From Chytridium lagenaria (taxonomy: Eukaryota > Chytridiomycota > Chytridiomycetes > Chytridiales > Chytridiaceae), in the NCBI GenBank assembly GCA_025449115.1, contig JAHLKC010000015.1, positions 186,001-250,000 on the forward strand: a stretch of DNA of 64,000 nucleotides. The letters run 5' to 3'. Positions 49,272 to 60,757 of the stretch are shown piece by piece. Within the stretch, counting starts at the first letter, position 1; the number at the start of each line of letters is the position of its first letter. The notes under the pieces were generated by a model, which was not told the DNA's origin, did not search any database, and worked only from the letters and a program-made list of their open reading frames with translations. The position numbers and the translations under genes are program-made.

Positions 49272-52200
49272 ATGAAACCTTTCATCCAGGTCGACCTTCT
49301 GGACTCGCTTGAGGAGCATTTTGACGAGAGTGGGGAGTTGGATGATGCAGTTGCTGCACGCATGACGAATTATAAGGATGACGAGGATGAGGGGATGATG
49401 AATGGAGGGGGGAGGATGTTGTTTACGAAGAATGAGAATGCTATGGGTTCATGCAGAGGGAGAAGGTGAGGGGTTTCTGGTGCTTGACATGCATGGCGTT
49501 TATACATACCCTTTTGATGCTGCTATAAGCTTACACTGCTATTAAAGGTCATCGACACATTAACAAAAGAAAACTTTAACCTCAAACTACGAATCTTTTT
49601 CTTGGAAGAGAAGCTTGAAACTTGGACAGCGGATAGGGAGAATGATGGGGTACGCTAAATGTTGTTATCAGACATTGAAACTCAAAGACATTTTTCTATA
49701 GACATCGTCATTATTAAACCAGTATGAGGATAAGATTGGGAACTTTCAAACGAAGTCCGAGAATACGATGACAGGCTTCGGACTCTTGCAGAAATCAATG
49801 AGGAAAGGGAAAATGAAATTGAGAGGTTAGAGACCATTCTGGAGGAGAAGGAGAAGGTTGTATTGGATATTCTTACAGCGGATGCTGATTTTCTTTAAGG
49901 AGGATGGAGGTCCTGCTCGGAAACCAACCCTTGTGGAAGCAGCTTCACAAACGTTACCAATTCCAAAGGGATCAGATGCAATGGAACCAAAGATATTAAA
50001 AGACGTCCAAGATGCCCTTTCATCCTCCCGACAAAAGACCAAAGCGTTGAAGAACTCCTCAACCTCTCAAAAGATCAGGCAGCAGAAATCTCTCGCCTGA
50101 AGTCTCTCGTAGAAGAATATCAAAATGTTGGTTTAATATTTTCGTTTGCTTACCCTTCTTCTGAAGCTGGATTCTGCTGGACGTTAGGGGACAGTCAAAT
50201 GGGACGTACTCTGGAAACTCACCTACAAAAGGCTTTTCGCCTGTTTCGCCGAAATCACCCGGTGATTCGCAAGAGGATCCGTATACGAATAGTAAAAGTA
50301 ATGGAAGGGTTATGACGCTGAGCGAGGATCCTAGCATTTTGAGCGAACAGGCAGCCGAGATTGCAATATTGAAGACTCAGGCTAAGGACTTGCAGAATGT
50401 ATTTTTCCTTTGTTCTTAAACATCTTTAACTCGACTTTAGCGCTTGAAAGCTTATGAAGGAAGCGGACGACCGAGCCAATCAGGGAAAGATTCGTTTGAT
50501 CAGTCTGGTATAAAGCAGCCGAATAAAGCAGCCAACGACGAGGATTGCAAAATTGCAGAACCTATTGGAGACTCGGGACCATGAATTAGAAACACTTTTG
50601 CAAGTTATCGAGACTTTAGAATTGGTGAGTTTTCAACATAATCAAGGAGAAAAGCTCACTATTACTTTTTACAGAGGAACGCCGAGTTGGAGTCTATTCG
50701 CCGGAGCACAGAACTTGCCCATAACGTAAGTTTGCCCTTTTCAGGTTTTCTTTCTGCGCTAGTTAACGCCCCGATTCTGCTCAGCAAGATCACCCGAATA
50801 GCCCACCTCGAAATAGTATGCATCACGGTCAACGGGATGTCGACGACTCGCATAGCCCGCCTCGAAACAGTGCGTATGTAGGCCAAAGGGATTCGCACAG
50901 TCCGCCTCGAATTAGTGTACATCAGGGCCAAAGGGATTCAAGCTACTTGCGTAGCCCGCCTCGACATAGTATGCATCAGAGTCAGAGAGATTCGGATATA
51001 CCCCATAACCCAACCCGGGACAGCATGTATCAAAGCCAAAGGGTTGCTTCGCCGCGAGATCAAATACCTGATGCCGATAACAGGCGCACGGATTCATCTT
51101 CGCCCGCCCCACCGTTTAGCCAAGCTGTTGATTCAAACCTTCGAGACCTATCGCAACGCCAAGCTTCCGAGATTTCTGAATTAAGACATCTGACACGACG
51201 CCAAGATAACGAGATAGCACGTCTACAGTCGTTAGCGGTAGATCTGCAAGAGGTTTTTTGTATTTCCTGGTAAAAGCTAATGTTTTATAGAAATCGCCAC
51301 AGTCTCACGATAATGGTACTTCTGACCGACTTCAGTCCGAGGTTGTAAAGCTTAAAGCGTTGGTGAGGAGTCGGGATAAAGAGATTGAAACTTTGAATCA
51401 GATTGCCTTGGAAGCCGTGAGTCTTATTGCAAGTTGTATATTGTTAATGTTTTACAGGGCGTGGATAACGGCTTAATCGATCATTCAAGACGCCAAGCTG
51501 CAGAAATTTCTAGGCTAAGAGATCTTTCTTATCGTCAAAGTGATGAAGTTTTCCAACTTCAGGATCTTTCACAGCGCCAGGCTCATGAGCTGTCGCGGTT
51601 GAAGTCAGCGACGGGTAACTCACAGATGGTAAGATGCCACTTTACATGGTACTTCGTAAAGCAAATGCTTATTGTATTGTTTTAGCATGACTTTGACGCG
51701 GAGATAGATAACGGCGCAGCCAAGGCTGAGATTGCAAAATTGAAGGCACTTTTGAAGAGTCGAGAAAAGGAAATCGAAGCCTTGAATCAAGCCGTGCTGG
51801 ATGCTGTAAGTCCTAAAGACATTTCTTTGATCTCATCTATAATTTTAGCACGAGGCGGCAGATACACCACGTCGTCGTGCGTCACCACTTCACTCAAATA
51901 GTGACGCGGATACCGCATTCCGCGATCTTGCTAAAAGCCGCGGCGAAGAAGTGGCTCGCTTGACAGATCTTTTAGACCATCAAGCTGAAGAGATCGGGCA
52001 TCTTAAGGCCCGTGTTCAGCGGCAGGCGGAGGAAATTAAGGAATTGAAAACATACAATGCTTCGCCCAAAATTAATGCGAAAGTGAGTCAAGGTGAAGTG
52101 GCGACGTTGCAAACGTTGCTGAAAAATCGGGAAGAGGAGGTGCAGGATCTGAGACAACTTGTACATGATCTTGAAAATGTGGGTTTTCTAAAATATTGGA

Positions 52201-55009
52201 ACCGTTGTTGATAGAAATAGCGAAACGCCGAGCTTGAGGCTTCTCAAATATTGAAACGGGACAAAAAGTATGGGAGAAGTCGCTCCGCATCACCTAGCCG
52301 AGAAATTCACATTGTACCTTCCTTGGATGATCGATGTGAATCGCCATCCAGATTCTCAATGCGGTCTTTCCAGGATGAGAGATCGTCACCTACAAAAGTT
52401 GAATTGGATGGTCTCTACTACGCACCGACTGAGGTCACATTACGAATTGTAAGTCTGTTCCTTTGAGTTACTTTCATTTAACGCTGTGTTTTATTTGCAA
52501 GAATGCTGTTTCACCTTCATCAAGTCATGGACCACAACAACATTATAGCATGCATTCAGGATCGGTAGTGGGATAAAGAGTCGAATTTTTACTAAAACTT
52601 TCTAGCCGAGGATGAAGAGCCCGAGTCCTGTGCCTCCAGAGAGCCCATCAAAGCAGGATGATCATGTGGCACGGTTGAAGAAGGAGCTTGGTAAAATGGC
52701 ATGTATTTAATCGCGCTGACGTTGACTAGCAAATGCACGAAGAGAGTTTAAGTCTGCCCAGGATTCTTTGTCAGGCGTTTTGGCCCAAGTAAGAAAGATA
52801 CTATTTTTGCGCCTTTTAACTTTATTGTAGGAGCAATCAGGTTACTTGAATCAGCATAATCTTTTAAATTTTTTTAACGATAGTAGATTCTTCACGGATA
52901 AAGACTTTGGAGGCGCATCTGAAGGCGTGCATGAAGCAGATATCTGATTTCAATAAGATCTCCAATGTAGCTTCTGAGGAAGTGCAGCGTCTTCGGAGTG
53001 AGCTTGAGGAGCAGACCTACAAACTTCGTTTGATGGAATCATACTGGCGCAGAAACAAGGTGAACCTACTCTTGCCCTTCACTTTTTGACATTTTCTTCA
53101 GGATGAAGCCAATGAAGAAACGCTCTGGATGAGCCTTATCGAAGAGGAGCGTGTGAAATGGAGAAAGGATGTTATGTCCTTTGAGACCCGCACCCGCAAC
53201 CTTCAAGACCAAATTGAAGGCATGGAGACGGTATTGGCGGAGAAGGAGATGGAGGTTCAGAGATTAAAGGAACTTCTTCAACATGCCTCTGCAAAAATCA
53301 AAGACCCAAAGTTGAAAACGGAGCTTGGGAAAGTTAAAGCGGTTTGTGGATAGGGTGTAAACGGAGACTTATTTCCTTGAAGGTGAATGCGGGGCTTGAG
53401 AAGGAGAATCAGGGGTTGAAGGAAGCTATTCTCGGTATCAAAATGGAGAGGGACAGTGCTGCTAATGCGATTGCCAAAATGGTGAGGAAAGCCTTGGTGT
53501 TGGTCATTATTTATATTTCAAGACGGCGGAAACTTCGAATCTTATGGATGAGATTATGCGAAGAGATCAGAGTATTTCTCAGATGCAGAATGCAGTTGAG
53601 AACTTCAAACAGGTTTGCACTTTACATTTGATAATTTGTAAATTCTGTAAAGGCGTTTGCGGATGAAGAGGAAAAGTCAGTGGCGATGAGGAGTGAGCAG
53701 AGTGCGTATCTGGGGTCGATGATGAAGGCTGTGTGTGAGTCATTAGGGATTTCGCAGGCTGTGAGTCTTTTGTCTATGTTTTTTAATCAAAACTGATGTT
53801 GCTGTATAGATACCTGAGGACTTGGAAAGACTGCGTGAAGAGTTCAATGATGTACTATCGTCTGCCTTAGGGATTAGGGAGTTTGTTGCGTCGAAAGTGG
53901 GTGAATTGGATTCGAGATATTCGGCAGACTTCCAGTAGGTTTTCTCCCTGCATTATTTTTGATTCGCACTAGTCATTTTTATTTCAATTTGGTTTTGTCT
54001 TAATCGACTATGTAGACAAATGCTCTCAAAAATTGATTCGGAAAGCAAATGCGTGGTCGCCTTTGCCGAGAAAGTGTCCACCTTTAAAACGAAGTACCGT
54101 TCCCTCCGAGACAAAGCCGAACAACTCAACACACTTGTCAAGACTCTGAAATCACGAGACCGCGAAGCCACAGCGAGGATCGCCCACCTTGAGCATAGGA
54201 CCGACAGGCAACGGCTCAGATTCATCGATTGGAGGCGAAGCTTGATCAACTTGATTCTGTGGGGCAGGCCAATATGAGGACGATGAGTATGAATGATGCC
54301 GCGGTGAAAATGAGTGAGGAGAGGGCCGCGTCGGCGCAGGTGAAGATGGCAAAGATGGAAGAGGAGCTGAGGGTTGTAACGGAGAATGCGGCAAAGGAGC
54401 AGAGACTTGCCGCGGAGAGGGTAGAGGAGTTGTTGGAGGAGCAGAGGTAATATTATTCTTTCGCATATTTTTATTGAGAGTGAAATAAGGCGACTTTTAA
54501 GACAAGTGGAGATTTTAGAGAAGCATTGCAATACAATACGCGAGCAGCGGTTGCAGGTACCCTTTTAATGCCAATGCGCTGGGGCGATACTGACAAACAA
54601 TGCTTCTAGATAAAGCCTCAACAAATGGATTCCAACGATTACGAGCAAGCCATCCTCACCAACGAGAAACTCCGTGCTGATTTCAACGACATGCGACGTG
54701 TTCTTGAAGAAAAGGAATCCGAGATGCAACAGCTTCGATCTCAAGTGAGTATCTCCAGTATAGAGCAAGGATACTCACTCCTTTTTTCCCAAAGATTTCG
54801 AACGCAACGACATCACTTCAACATTCGAAAAAGAAGGCGACAGCGAGGGAGGAGCGGTATAAGAGGACTATTGTCAGTGCGATAGATTATCTTGAGGTAT
54901 GCGATTTTGTGATTGTGGATGGGGTTGCTGATATTTTTTTTGCTAGCATTTTAATGGAAAGATGAGCGGAATGGAGAATGCGATATCGCTGTTAAAGTCG
55001 TTTCAATGA
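49272..55009 (+). CDS. Centrosomin/CDK5RAP2-type coiled-coil protein with CM1 motif
   Basis: Large microtubule-organising-centre scaffold. Exon 1 (MKPFIQVDLLDSLEEHFDES..., then MQREK) splices at 49467 to VIDTLTKENFNLKLRIFFLE then EKLETW, a clear CM1 (Cnn_1N) motif, which in this family binds gamma-tubulin complexes. After it come about 20 exons of coiled coil. They include a 14-residue SPPRNSMHxGQRD repeat region (50790-51045) and three copies of an exon pair, RQxxEIxRLRxL plus AKLKALLKSREKEIEALNQ (51110-52180). Later coiled coils include IKTLEAHLKACMKQISDFNK, LQDQIEGMETVLAEKEMEVQ, AQVKMAKMEEELRVVTENAA and FNDMRRVLEEKESEMQQLRS. The last exon encodes HFNGKMSGMENAISLLKSFQ. Frame breaks recur (near 49740, 50040, 54215). 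Orthology is to the family only; yeast relatives would be Mto1, Pcp1 and Spc110. Confidence 0.75.
50790..51045. repeat. In-frame tandem repeat of 13-17 codons (SPPRNSMHxGQRD)
   Basis: Five to six imperfect units of about 39-51 bases. Consensus peptide SPPRNSMHQGQRD plus 0-4 variable residues; the last unit degenerates to NPTRDSMYQSQRV. It lies in the CM1 coiled-coil gene. Confidence 0.85.
51110..52180. repeat. Triplicated exon pair in the CM1 gene
   Basis: Three consecutive modules, each an exon with RQxxEIxxL heptads (SQRQASEISELRHL; SRRQAAEISRLRDL; LDHQAEEIGHLKAR), then a second coiled-coil block (SEVVKLKALVRSRDKEIETL; AEIAKLKALLKSREKEIEAL; GEVATLQTLLKNREEEVQDL). Period is roughly 350 bases including introns. 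Confidence 0.8.
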
Positions 55010-55255
55010 TGATTTTCACCTGCATGTTTTGTTATTTTCATCATTTTTTTTTGTCTCCTGCGTTTTTTTATACTCCGTATCGTTTTATTTTTTCTGTAAT
55101 AATTATTATTTTTCATCGTAATCTTGAAGGAAGGCTGTTTTTATTGTTTTGGAAAGGGTGGATGTCATCACCGCTACCTATTGTCCATCAAAGAACAGGT
55201 TTTGTTTCCCAACAGAGTCACACAATAAATATACCAAACCACTCCAACCTCAGCC

Positions 55256-56342
55256 ATGGATCCCATCGATGTCTGCCTCGACCTCATGCGACGTCTCTCC
55301 CCCAAGAACGTTGAATCCAATCTCGTCAAACTCATTGACCTAGCGCCCGACCTCTCCGAAGACCTTCTTTCCGCCGTTGACCAACCCCTCAAAGTCCAAC
55401 GTTGTCCTGAATCAGGACGCGAATACCTGTTGTGTGATTACAATAGGGATGATAAGTCTTATAGGTTTGTGCTTGTTTGTTTTTGTGTGAGGAGATGAGA
55501 AGCTGATGGAGACGGTTGCCTTAGATCGCCTTGGAGTAATGAATATGATCCTCCATTGGCAGATGGGGCGAGACCGTCGGCCAAGTTGAGAAAGTTGGAG
55601 ATGTTTGCGAATGATGCGTTTGATACGTATAGGGAATTGTAAGCACCGCGTCTTCTTTGCCTTGATTGACTGTTTTTAGATACTTTGATGGTGGTGTCTC
55701 TTCTGTCTACATGTGGGATCTAGACGATGGGTTTGCTAGTGTCGTTTTGATTAAAAAAGGTATGCGAGGGTTGTTTAAAAGGAATTGTATTCATTGAGAT
55801 AGCTGTGACGGATGATGTGAAGGGGACTTGGGATTCGATTCATGTGATTGAAGTTCAGGAAAAGGGACGAAGCGCGCATTATAAATTGACGTCGACGATT
55901 ATGTTGAACATTGAGCAGAAGACTGGTAAATTGGGGGAGACGAGTCTGTCGGGGAGTTTGACGCGGCAGGTTTGTATTTTTGTTTTGTTTTGTTGATGTT
56001 TTTTGAACTGTTTCTTTTTCTTTGTTTCTTCTTTTCATGAGAGACGCAACACCCACCGTCTTGCGGTATACCTGGTTTTGGGGGTTGAGTATTAATGCTG
56101 TGTTGTATGGATAGGCTGAACAAGATTGCCCTGTTGAAGAATACAATGTCCACGTTGAAAACATTGGGCGAATCGTTGAGGACATGGAGAACAAGATGCG
56201 TAACTCGCTCAACGAGATTTATTTTGGCAAAACCAAGGATATCGTCAACGACCTTCGTTCGGTCTATTCCATCGCTGAGGGTAAAAAGCAAGCCAATATT
56301 CAAGCTGAACTCGTTGGAAAGCTTGTTGACCGCAACCGGTGA
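55256..56342 (+). CDS. CAP2: F-actin capping protein subunit beta
   Basis: Beta subunit of the heterodimer that caps actin barbed ends. Five exons join in frame without breaks: 55256-55464, 55525-55638, 55680-55759, 55803-55969, 56115-56342, giving about 265 residues, a normal length. Conserved blocks: [120 protein letters not shown], and the C-terminal actin-binding tentacle region ending [12 protein letters not shown]. It follows the CM1 gene by 246 bases on the same strand and converges on the OB-fold gene with 78 bases between stops. Confidence 0.96.
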
Positions 56343-56420
56343 AAAAAACACATGTTTCCTGTCATTCATCCTCCCCCCCCCCCACTATTATGTTTTTGGT
56401 TTTTTGTTTTTATATATCGC

Positions 56421-57144
56421 CTAAACGTTGTAATGATGATTTTCGCGTGTCTTGTCTATCGAGAATACGGAGGAGGTGGGGTGGTGGGAGTTTGAGGAGT
56501 TGTGAACGTGGGTGCAGGAACGAGGTGATGTAGGTTTTGTAGGGTCGTTGGTTGGTGTGTGGTAGGGTTGGTTTGGCGGGGTGGAGGGAGAGGTGGAGGC
56601 GTCTGCTGCTTTGCGTAAGGCTGTGACGAGGGGATCTGATGCGTAGCGTGAGAGGATGTTTTGGAGAAGAGTGGTTTGTTCCAACGCGTCCAGGGTTTCA
56701 GGGTTGATTTGAAGGTGTTTTGGGATTGCGGTTGAGGTTGTTCGTAGGATCACGCTTAGACTGGATTGGGAGGTGAGGTAGGAAAGACGGGATTTGAACA
56801 CCTTGACGTCTTTATATTTATTTATTTAGCGTTTTAAAAAAAGCAACGATAAAAAAACAAGACTGGCGCTGCTATAAATCAGAAAAGAAAGACAGGAAAC
56901 CTTGTAAAAAGATGATATCGCCAAGATGCAGATGTGAAGGTTCTTTAATGGAATCATTCCAGAATGACAGTTCTGTGCCGTCAACGGAGGATGAATGATC
57001 TTTAAGCACCACGATGCAACGTTTCAAATGCACATCATTCTTGATATACTTTTGCGAATGCCCTATCGACACCACAACCCCAACAACACAACACCTTCCT
57101 CCATTTCCCACCTTGTCCAAATCACTCAACCCAACCACCTCCAT
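56421..57144 (-). CDS. OB-fold-like protein, possibly RPA/shieldin-related
   Basis: Two exons read leftward. Exon 1 from ATG 57144: MEVVGLSDLDKVGNGGRCCV, VGVVVSIG, LKRCIVVLKDHSSSVDGTEL, SFWNDSIKEPSHLHLGDIIF, LQ. A GTTTCC donor joins to acceptor TATAAAG, giving DVKVFKSRLSYLTSQSSLSV, then ILRTTSTAIPKHLQI and a helix, and a threonine/proline/histidine-rich end. The pattern VxGVVxS...xLKDHSxxVELxxWND...GDIIFLQ...VxxFxSxLxLxSQ is that of an OB fold of the RPA/SHLD2/MEIOB kind, which binds single-stranded DNA. The pattern is my reading; I cannot name the family. About 200 residues. The start is 48 bases from the divergent proteasome gene. Confidence 0.55.
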
Positions 57145-57192
57145 ACTAGTCAAACATAAAAAAATTTGATTCCCAACAAGCTCCCAAAAAAA
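57145..57192. promoter_or_regulatory. 48-base divergent start region OB-fold protein / proteasome beta-4
   Basis: Predicted start codons at 57144 (minus) and 57193 (plus) are 48 bases apart. The region is T/A rich with an A run just before the proteasome ATG. Depends on the minus-strand start, which could be in a further upstream exon. Confidence 0.45.
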
Positions 57193-57883
57193 ATGGTAAA
57201 CCAGCGTCTCCTTCCATGAACTCACCCCCCCCCGCTAGGAAGTCCTCATTGGCATCGTTGGCAAAGATTTTGTGTTAACAGCAGCAGACACCACATCGGC
57301 TCGTTCGATTGTCGTTCAAAAGCAAGGAGAAGACAAGTCTCGAGCTTTGAACTCTCACAATCTCCTTCTCTTTAGTGGGAAGCCGGGGATACGGTTCAGT
57401 TTGCTGAATACATTCAAAGGAATGTGAGGCTTTACACTATCCGTCATGGTGTGGAGTTGAGCACCAAGGCGGTCGCGAGTTATACTAGGAGGGAGCTTGC
57501 CCAGAGTTTACGTAGTAGGGTAAAAACTATATACCCTTCATTCTTTTTTTTGCTGATGTTTTGTTTTTTGCGGTTGGTAGAGCCCGTATTCCGTCAACTC
57601 CCTTATTGCTGGGAGTGATGCCTCTGGAACCCCAGAGCTTTACTGGTTAGACTATTTGGCATCGAGTGTCAAGCTTGATTTTGCGGCTCACGGTCATGCG
57701 AGTTATTTTGTCATGTCAACGATGGACAGGTACTGGAAGGAAGGGTTAAGTGTGGAAGAGGCGGTGGAGTTGTTGAGAAAGTGTTTGGAGGAATTGAAAG
57801 TGAGGTATATTGTGAATATGCCCAATTTCATGGTCAAGGTTGTTGATAAAAATGGGATTCGGGAGATTCCGTTCAAGATGTGA
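57193..57883 (+). CDS. PRE1: 20S proteasome subunit beta-4 (PSMB2/Pre1)
   Basis: Non-catalytic beta subunit of the 20S core. Exon 1 is the ATG alone (57193-57195), followed by a 43-base intron GTAAAC...CTAG containing a second ATG and a C run; exon 2 (57239-57519) gives [40 protein letters not shown], then after a one-base deletion in a G run (57377-57379) [20 protein letters not shown]. Exon 3 (57581-57883) gives [74 protein letters not shown]. No propeptide and no N-terminal threonine, as expected for beta-4. The [10 protein letters not shown]...NKNGI end is diagnostic of this subunit. Confidence 0.94.
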
Positions 57884-58366
57884 ATGGCGTTTGAGGGCGG
57901 GGATATTTGGGGTATTTTGTTTTATGGGATTTGGAATGGTTGGAATAAAGGACTTTTTGTTTTTTCTGTATTTGAATGTGTTTGCATGCGGTTGGACGTT
58001 TTATTATGTTGAGTATTTCACGGTCTTCAACGTTGGGTATTTTATGGTCTTGAATGTGTGGGTAACTCAGCTAAAGAGTAAAAGTCGAAAAAGAACACGA
58101 GGCGGTCTGCAAAAGATGCACTTCAAGTATGTCGAGTCCATAATCACAAAATCAACTCAACTCCATGACGAAACCCCATATCCTTCCTCCACAAACAGAC
58201 CAAAAAACTGCCCACAACACTCTCAAACAAAGCAACAACGAAATAAAAAAAGAAAGATATATTTTATATCATCCCATCCCATCTCTTCATAAACACCCTT
58301 CCTTTTTCTCCCCTTCTCTCTCCCCCCCATCCCGCCAACCCTCTTGCCATGCATTTTTTTTTTTTT
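57884..58366. other. Intergenic between convergent PRE1 and RAD6
   Basis: Presumed 3' UTRs of both genes; a T run abuts the RAD6 stop. No gene seen. Confidence 0.45.
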
Positions 58367-59032
58367 TTAGCTATTCCACGAATCCTCTACAATCTCACGG
58401 ACTCTCCGGTTGTAGGCTTTTCGATCCTCCTGGAACAACCGCGCGGCTTCTGCGTTTGCAGGACTGTTGGGGTTGGGATCGTGCAACAGGGATTGGATGG
58501 AGGTGAGGATGGCGGCGCAATCGTAGGTGGGGGACCTGGGGAAGTTATATAAAGGGGAGGGGTTTGTTTAATAAACGTATAAAACAGGATGCGTTTTCTT
58601 TCTTTTTTTTTTTAAATAGCATAAAACAAAAACCGATATGGATAGAAAAAGGAGATGGGGTGGAGCGTATAGAATATAAAATTACCATCGATTCTGCAAG
58701 ATATCCAAAACACAAGTCACCATTCGCATAGACATTCGGATGAAACATTTTACTGATAAACTTGACGTGTGGTGGTTTCGTTGGATAATTCTCATCAAAT
58801 GTCAACACCAGTTTAAACGTTCCGTCCTCGAACGGTGTTTCCTCAGGACCAAAGATGACAGCATTCCTAATGACAAAGTAAAGGAGGGGGTTTCAGGAAT
58901 GACAATAGAGGGGGGGGGCGGTTACCAGACTAATACGTTGTCGGGACATGGAGCGCCTGATACACCTTCTGGAGGATCGGTTTGGAGACGCTTAAAGTCT
59001 CGCATGAGACGACGCTTGGCGGGGGTGGACAT
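58367..59032 (-). CDS. RAD6: Ubiquitin-conjugating enzyme E2 of the Rad6/Ubc2 type
   Basis: E2 for histone H2B and PCNA ubiquitylation. From ATG 59032: [36 protein letters not shown], then after an intron [52 protein letters not shown] with the catalytic cysteine, DILQNRW, then after an intron [40 protein letters not shown], ending [10 protein letters not shown]. An extra base in an A/T run at 58707-58710 shifts the frame directly after the catalytic cysteine (apparent CFGYLAES instead of CLDILQNRW). There is no acidic tail, in contrast to S. cerevisiae Rad6 and like most other fungi and animals. Confidence 0.93.
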
Positions 59033-59535
59033 GGTTTGAGGTGAGTGTGGCGGATGGGTTGAAATGCAAATGAAATGGGAAATGTGAGGTTTGTGTAGCG
59101 CTTATTTTTGGTGATGGAAAATGTTTTTTTGTGAAGGAGGGGTCTCTGAAGGGGGTGTTGAGAGCTGTTGGTTGGGGATGTGGATTTGAGGTTGGGGAAT
59201 GTGGATTTGGGGTTGTTCAGAGACGACGGGTTAGTTTTTTGGAGGGTGAAATGATTTATGATTTTATCTTGGATCTGTTTTGTTTCTATCGCATCGTAAT
59301 TGATTTGTAGAATATGCACTTTTGGGAAGCAATGTAATAGACTTTTGATCTCGTATCGCGTTCGTGAAGTCTTCAGTGAAAGATTATTGTTTTCAAATTA
59401 AACCACACGGCGACGGCAAAAGAGGGAATCTTTTGTAATGCAATTTCTAAAGTTATCGTTTCCGGCGTACCTTTTTTTATTGTCGCCCATGGACACGATG
59501 GGGAGTGGAACGCGGTCATGTAGAAAGAGAGTGTT
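59033..59535. other. Intergenic upstream of RAD6
   Basis: RAD6 promoter side. G/T-rich tract at 59115-59225. No gene recognised. Confidence 0.4.
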
Positions 59536-59770
59536 TAAATTAATAGGAAAAAGTCAAAGAGATGGGAAATGTCCCCTAGCGGCGATAAAATGAAAAGTTG
59601 ACGCGGTAGGTATAGTCTTTTGTCATAATGTTTGATGCATATGATACATGATGGAGATAAAGAATAGTATCGATAGATGATGATGCAAGTTGATGGGAAG
59701 GTACAGTTGCTGTGGGAATCCATGGAGGCAAGAAGAGGGTGTTTGTGCATGACGTGACCGTTGTTTGTTG
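59536..59770 (-). pseudogene. Decayed extra copy of the PIG-P last exon
   Basis: Read on the minus strand, NGHVMHKHPLLASMDS resembles the true last exon of PIG-P (KNAHVMQKNPFLASTSG), and the end SPLGDISHLFDF resembles PPLEDVPISLVNQ. At DNA level GAGGCAAGAAGAGGGTG...TGCATGACGTGACCGTT parallels GAGGCGAGAAAAGGGTT...TGCATAACGTGCGCGTT, and CAAAGAGATGGG is shared near the stop in both. About 40 unrelated codons are inserted between the two similar ends. It may be a remnant, or an alternative terminal exon. Confidence 0.55.
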
Positions 59771-59853
59771 AAAATGTTGGATGGATATATGATACAGGAT
59801 TGGGGATATAATATAGAATGGGATGAGGAGAGTCGTTTTTTGATAATGCAGGA

Positions 59854-60757
59854 TTAATAGAGGACTTGGTTGACCAAAGAGATGGGGACGTCCTCTAGAG
59901 GTGGGAAACCAGAGGTGGAGGCGAGAAAAGGGTTTTTTTGCATAACGTGCGCGTTCTTGTCTTTTTGATGCAAGTGATTGGAGATGAGGGTTGATATCAA
60001 TTTAGTAAGAGTGGGATGATGTAGAAACGCGGTAAGAAAAGGAAAAAGAAAAACAATGTAAAGTAGAGTTGGGAGATATGGTGTACATACCGGTGATGGT
60101 GACGAGAGAAGAGAGAGGAGGAGTCTGTAGTAGATTATACGCCGAAAAGGTGATGAGGGTGAAAGGGATGCAACCAATGACCCAGATGGGGATAGCGAGA
60201 GCCCAGTACCTGTAATATTATAGAATGAAATAGAATAATAATGAAATAGAATAATAATAAATAATAGGTATGTAATAGGTATGAATGAATGAAATGGATG
60301 CATGCATGCATGAATGAATAAATAAATAATATAATCATAATAATAAATAATAAATAAATAAATAAATAATAAATAGTAAATATACTAATAACATAATAAC
60401 ATAATAAATAATAATAAATAATAAATAATAATTATACCTTTTTGGGTAATAAGTGATTCCAAAGCTTTCAAGCACATCATCAGGACATATCGCCCATACA
60501 AGATAAACGACTATTATATAAATGGATATAAATAGATATTAATATTATTATTATGATTAGGATGAAGTAGTAGGATATGAAATAAATAAGGATACTACTA
60601 CTACTACTATATAATAGGTGAGAATGATAGTAATAGTATGTATAATAATATGTATAATAATAATAAACAATATATAAATATGAATAACTACTAATAATTA
60701 ATATTACCAAAGGATATAAATGTGGATAAATACAATACAAAGCCATAGTACTGTCTC
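59854..60757 (-). CDS. GPI-GlcNAc transferase subunit P (PIG-P)
   Basis: Small two-TM subunit of the ER complex that makes GlcNAc-PI, the first step of GPI anchor synthesis (yeast Gpi19). Recognised exons, leftward: YYGFVLYLSTFISF (TM1 start), then IIVVYLVWAICPDDVLESFG with ITYYPKR, then YWALAIPIWVIGCIPFTLIT with FSAYNLLQTPPLSSLVTIT (TM2), then DKNAHVMQKNPFLASTSGFP with PLEDVPISLVNQVLY. The ITYYPxRYWALAIPxW motif and the final NQVLY (family: IPIxLVNRVLY) are diagnostic. The first coding exon upstream of 60757 was not found; the region is microsatellite-rich. Introns are unusually AT-rich and contain TAA/TAT repeats. Confidence 0.82.

Noticed and set aside
58367..58800. A novel E2 with CFGYLAES after the catalytic cysteine
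   Set aside because: The alternative frame reads LDILQNRW, the invariant Rad6 sequence; a one-base insertion explains the difference.
59854..60338. A 149-residue hydrophobic membrane protein in one long minus-strand frame
   Set aside because: That frame is an out-of-phase read through PIG-P introns; the conserved YWALAIPIW and NQVLY blocks splice in a different way.
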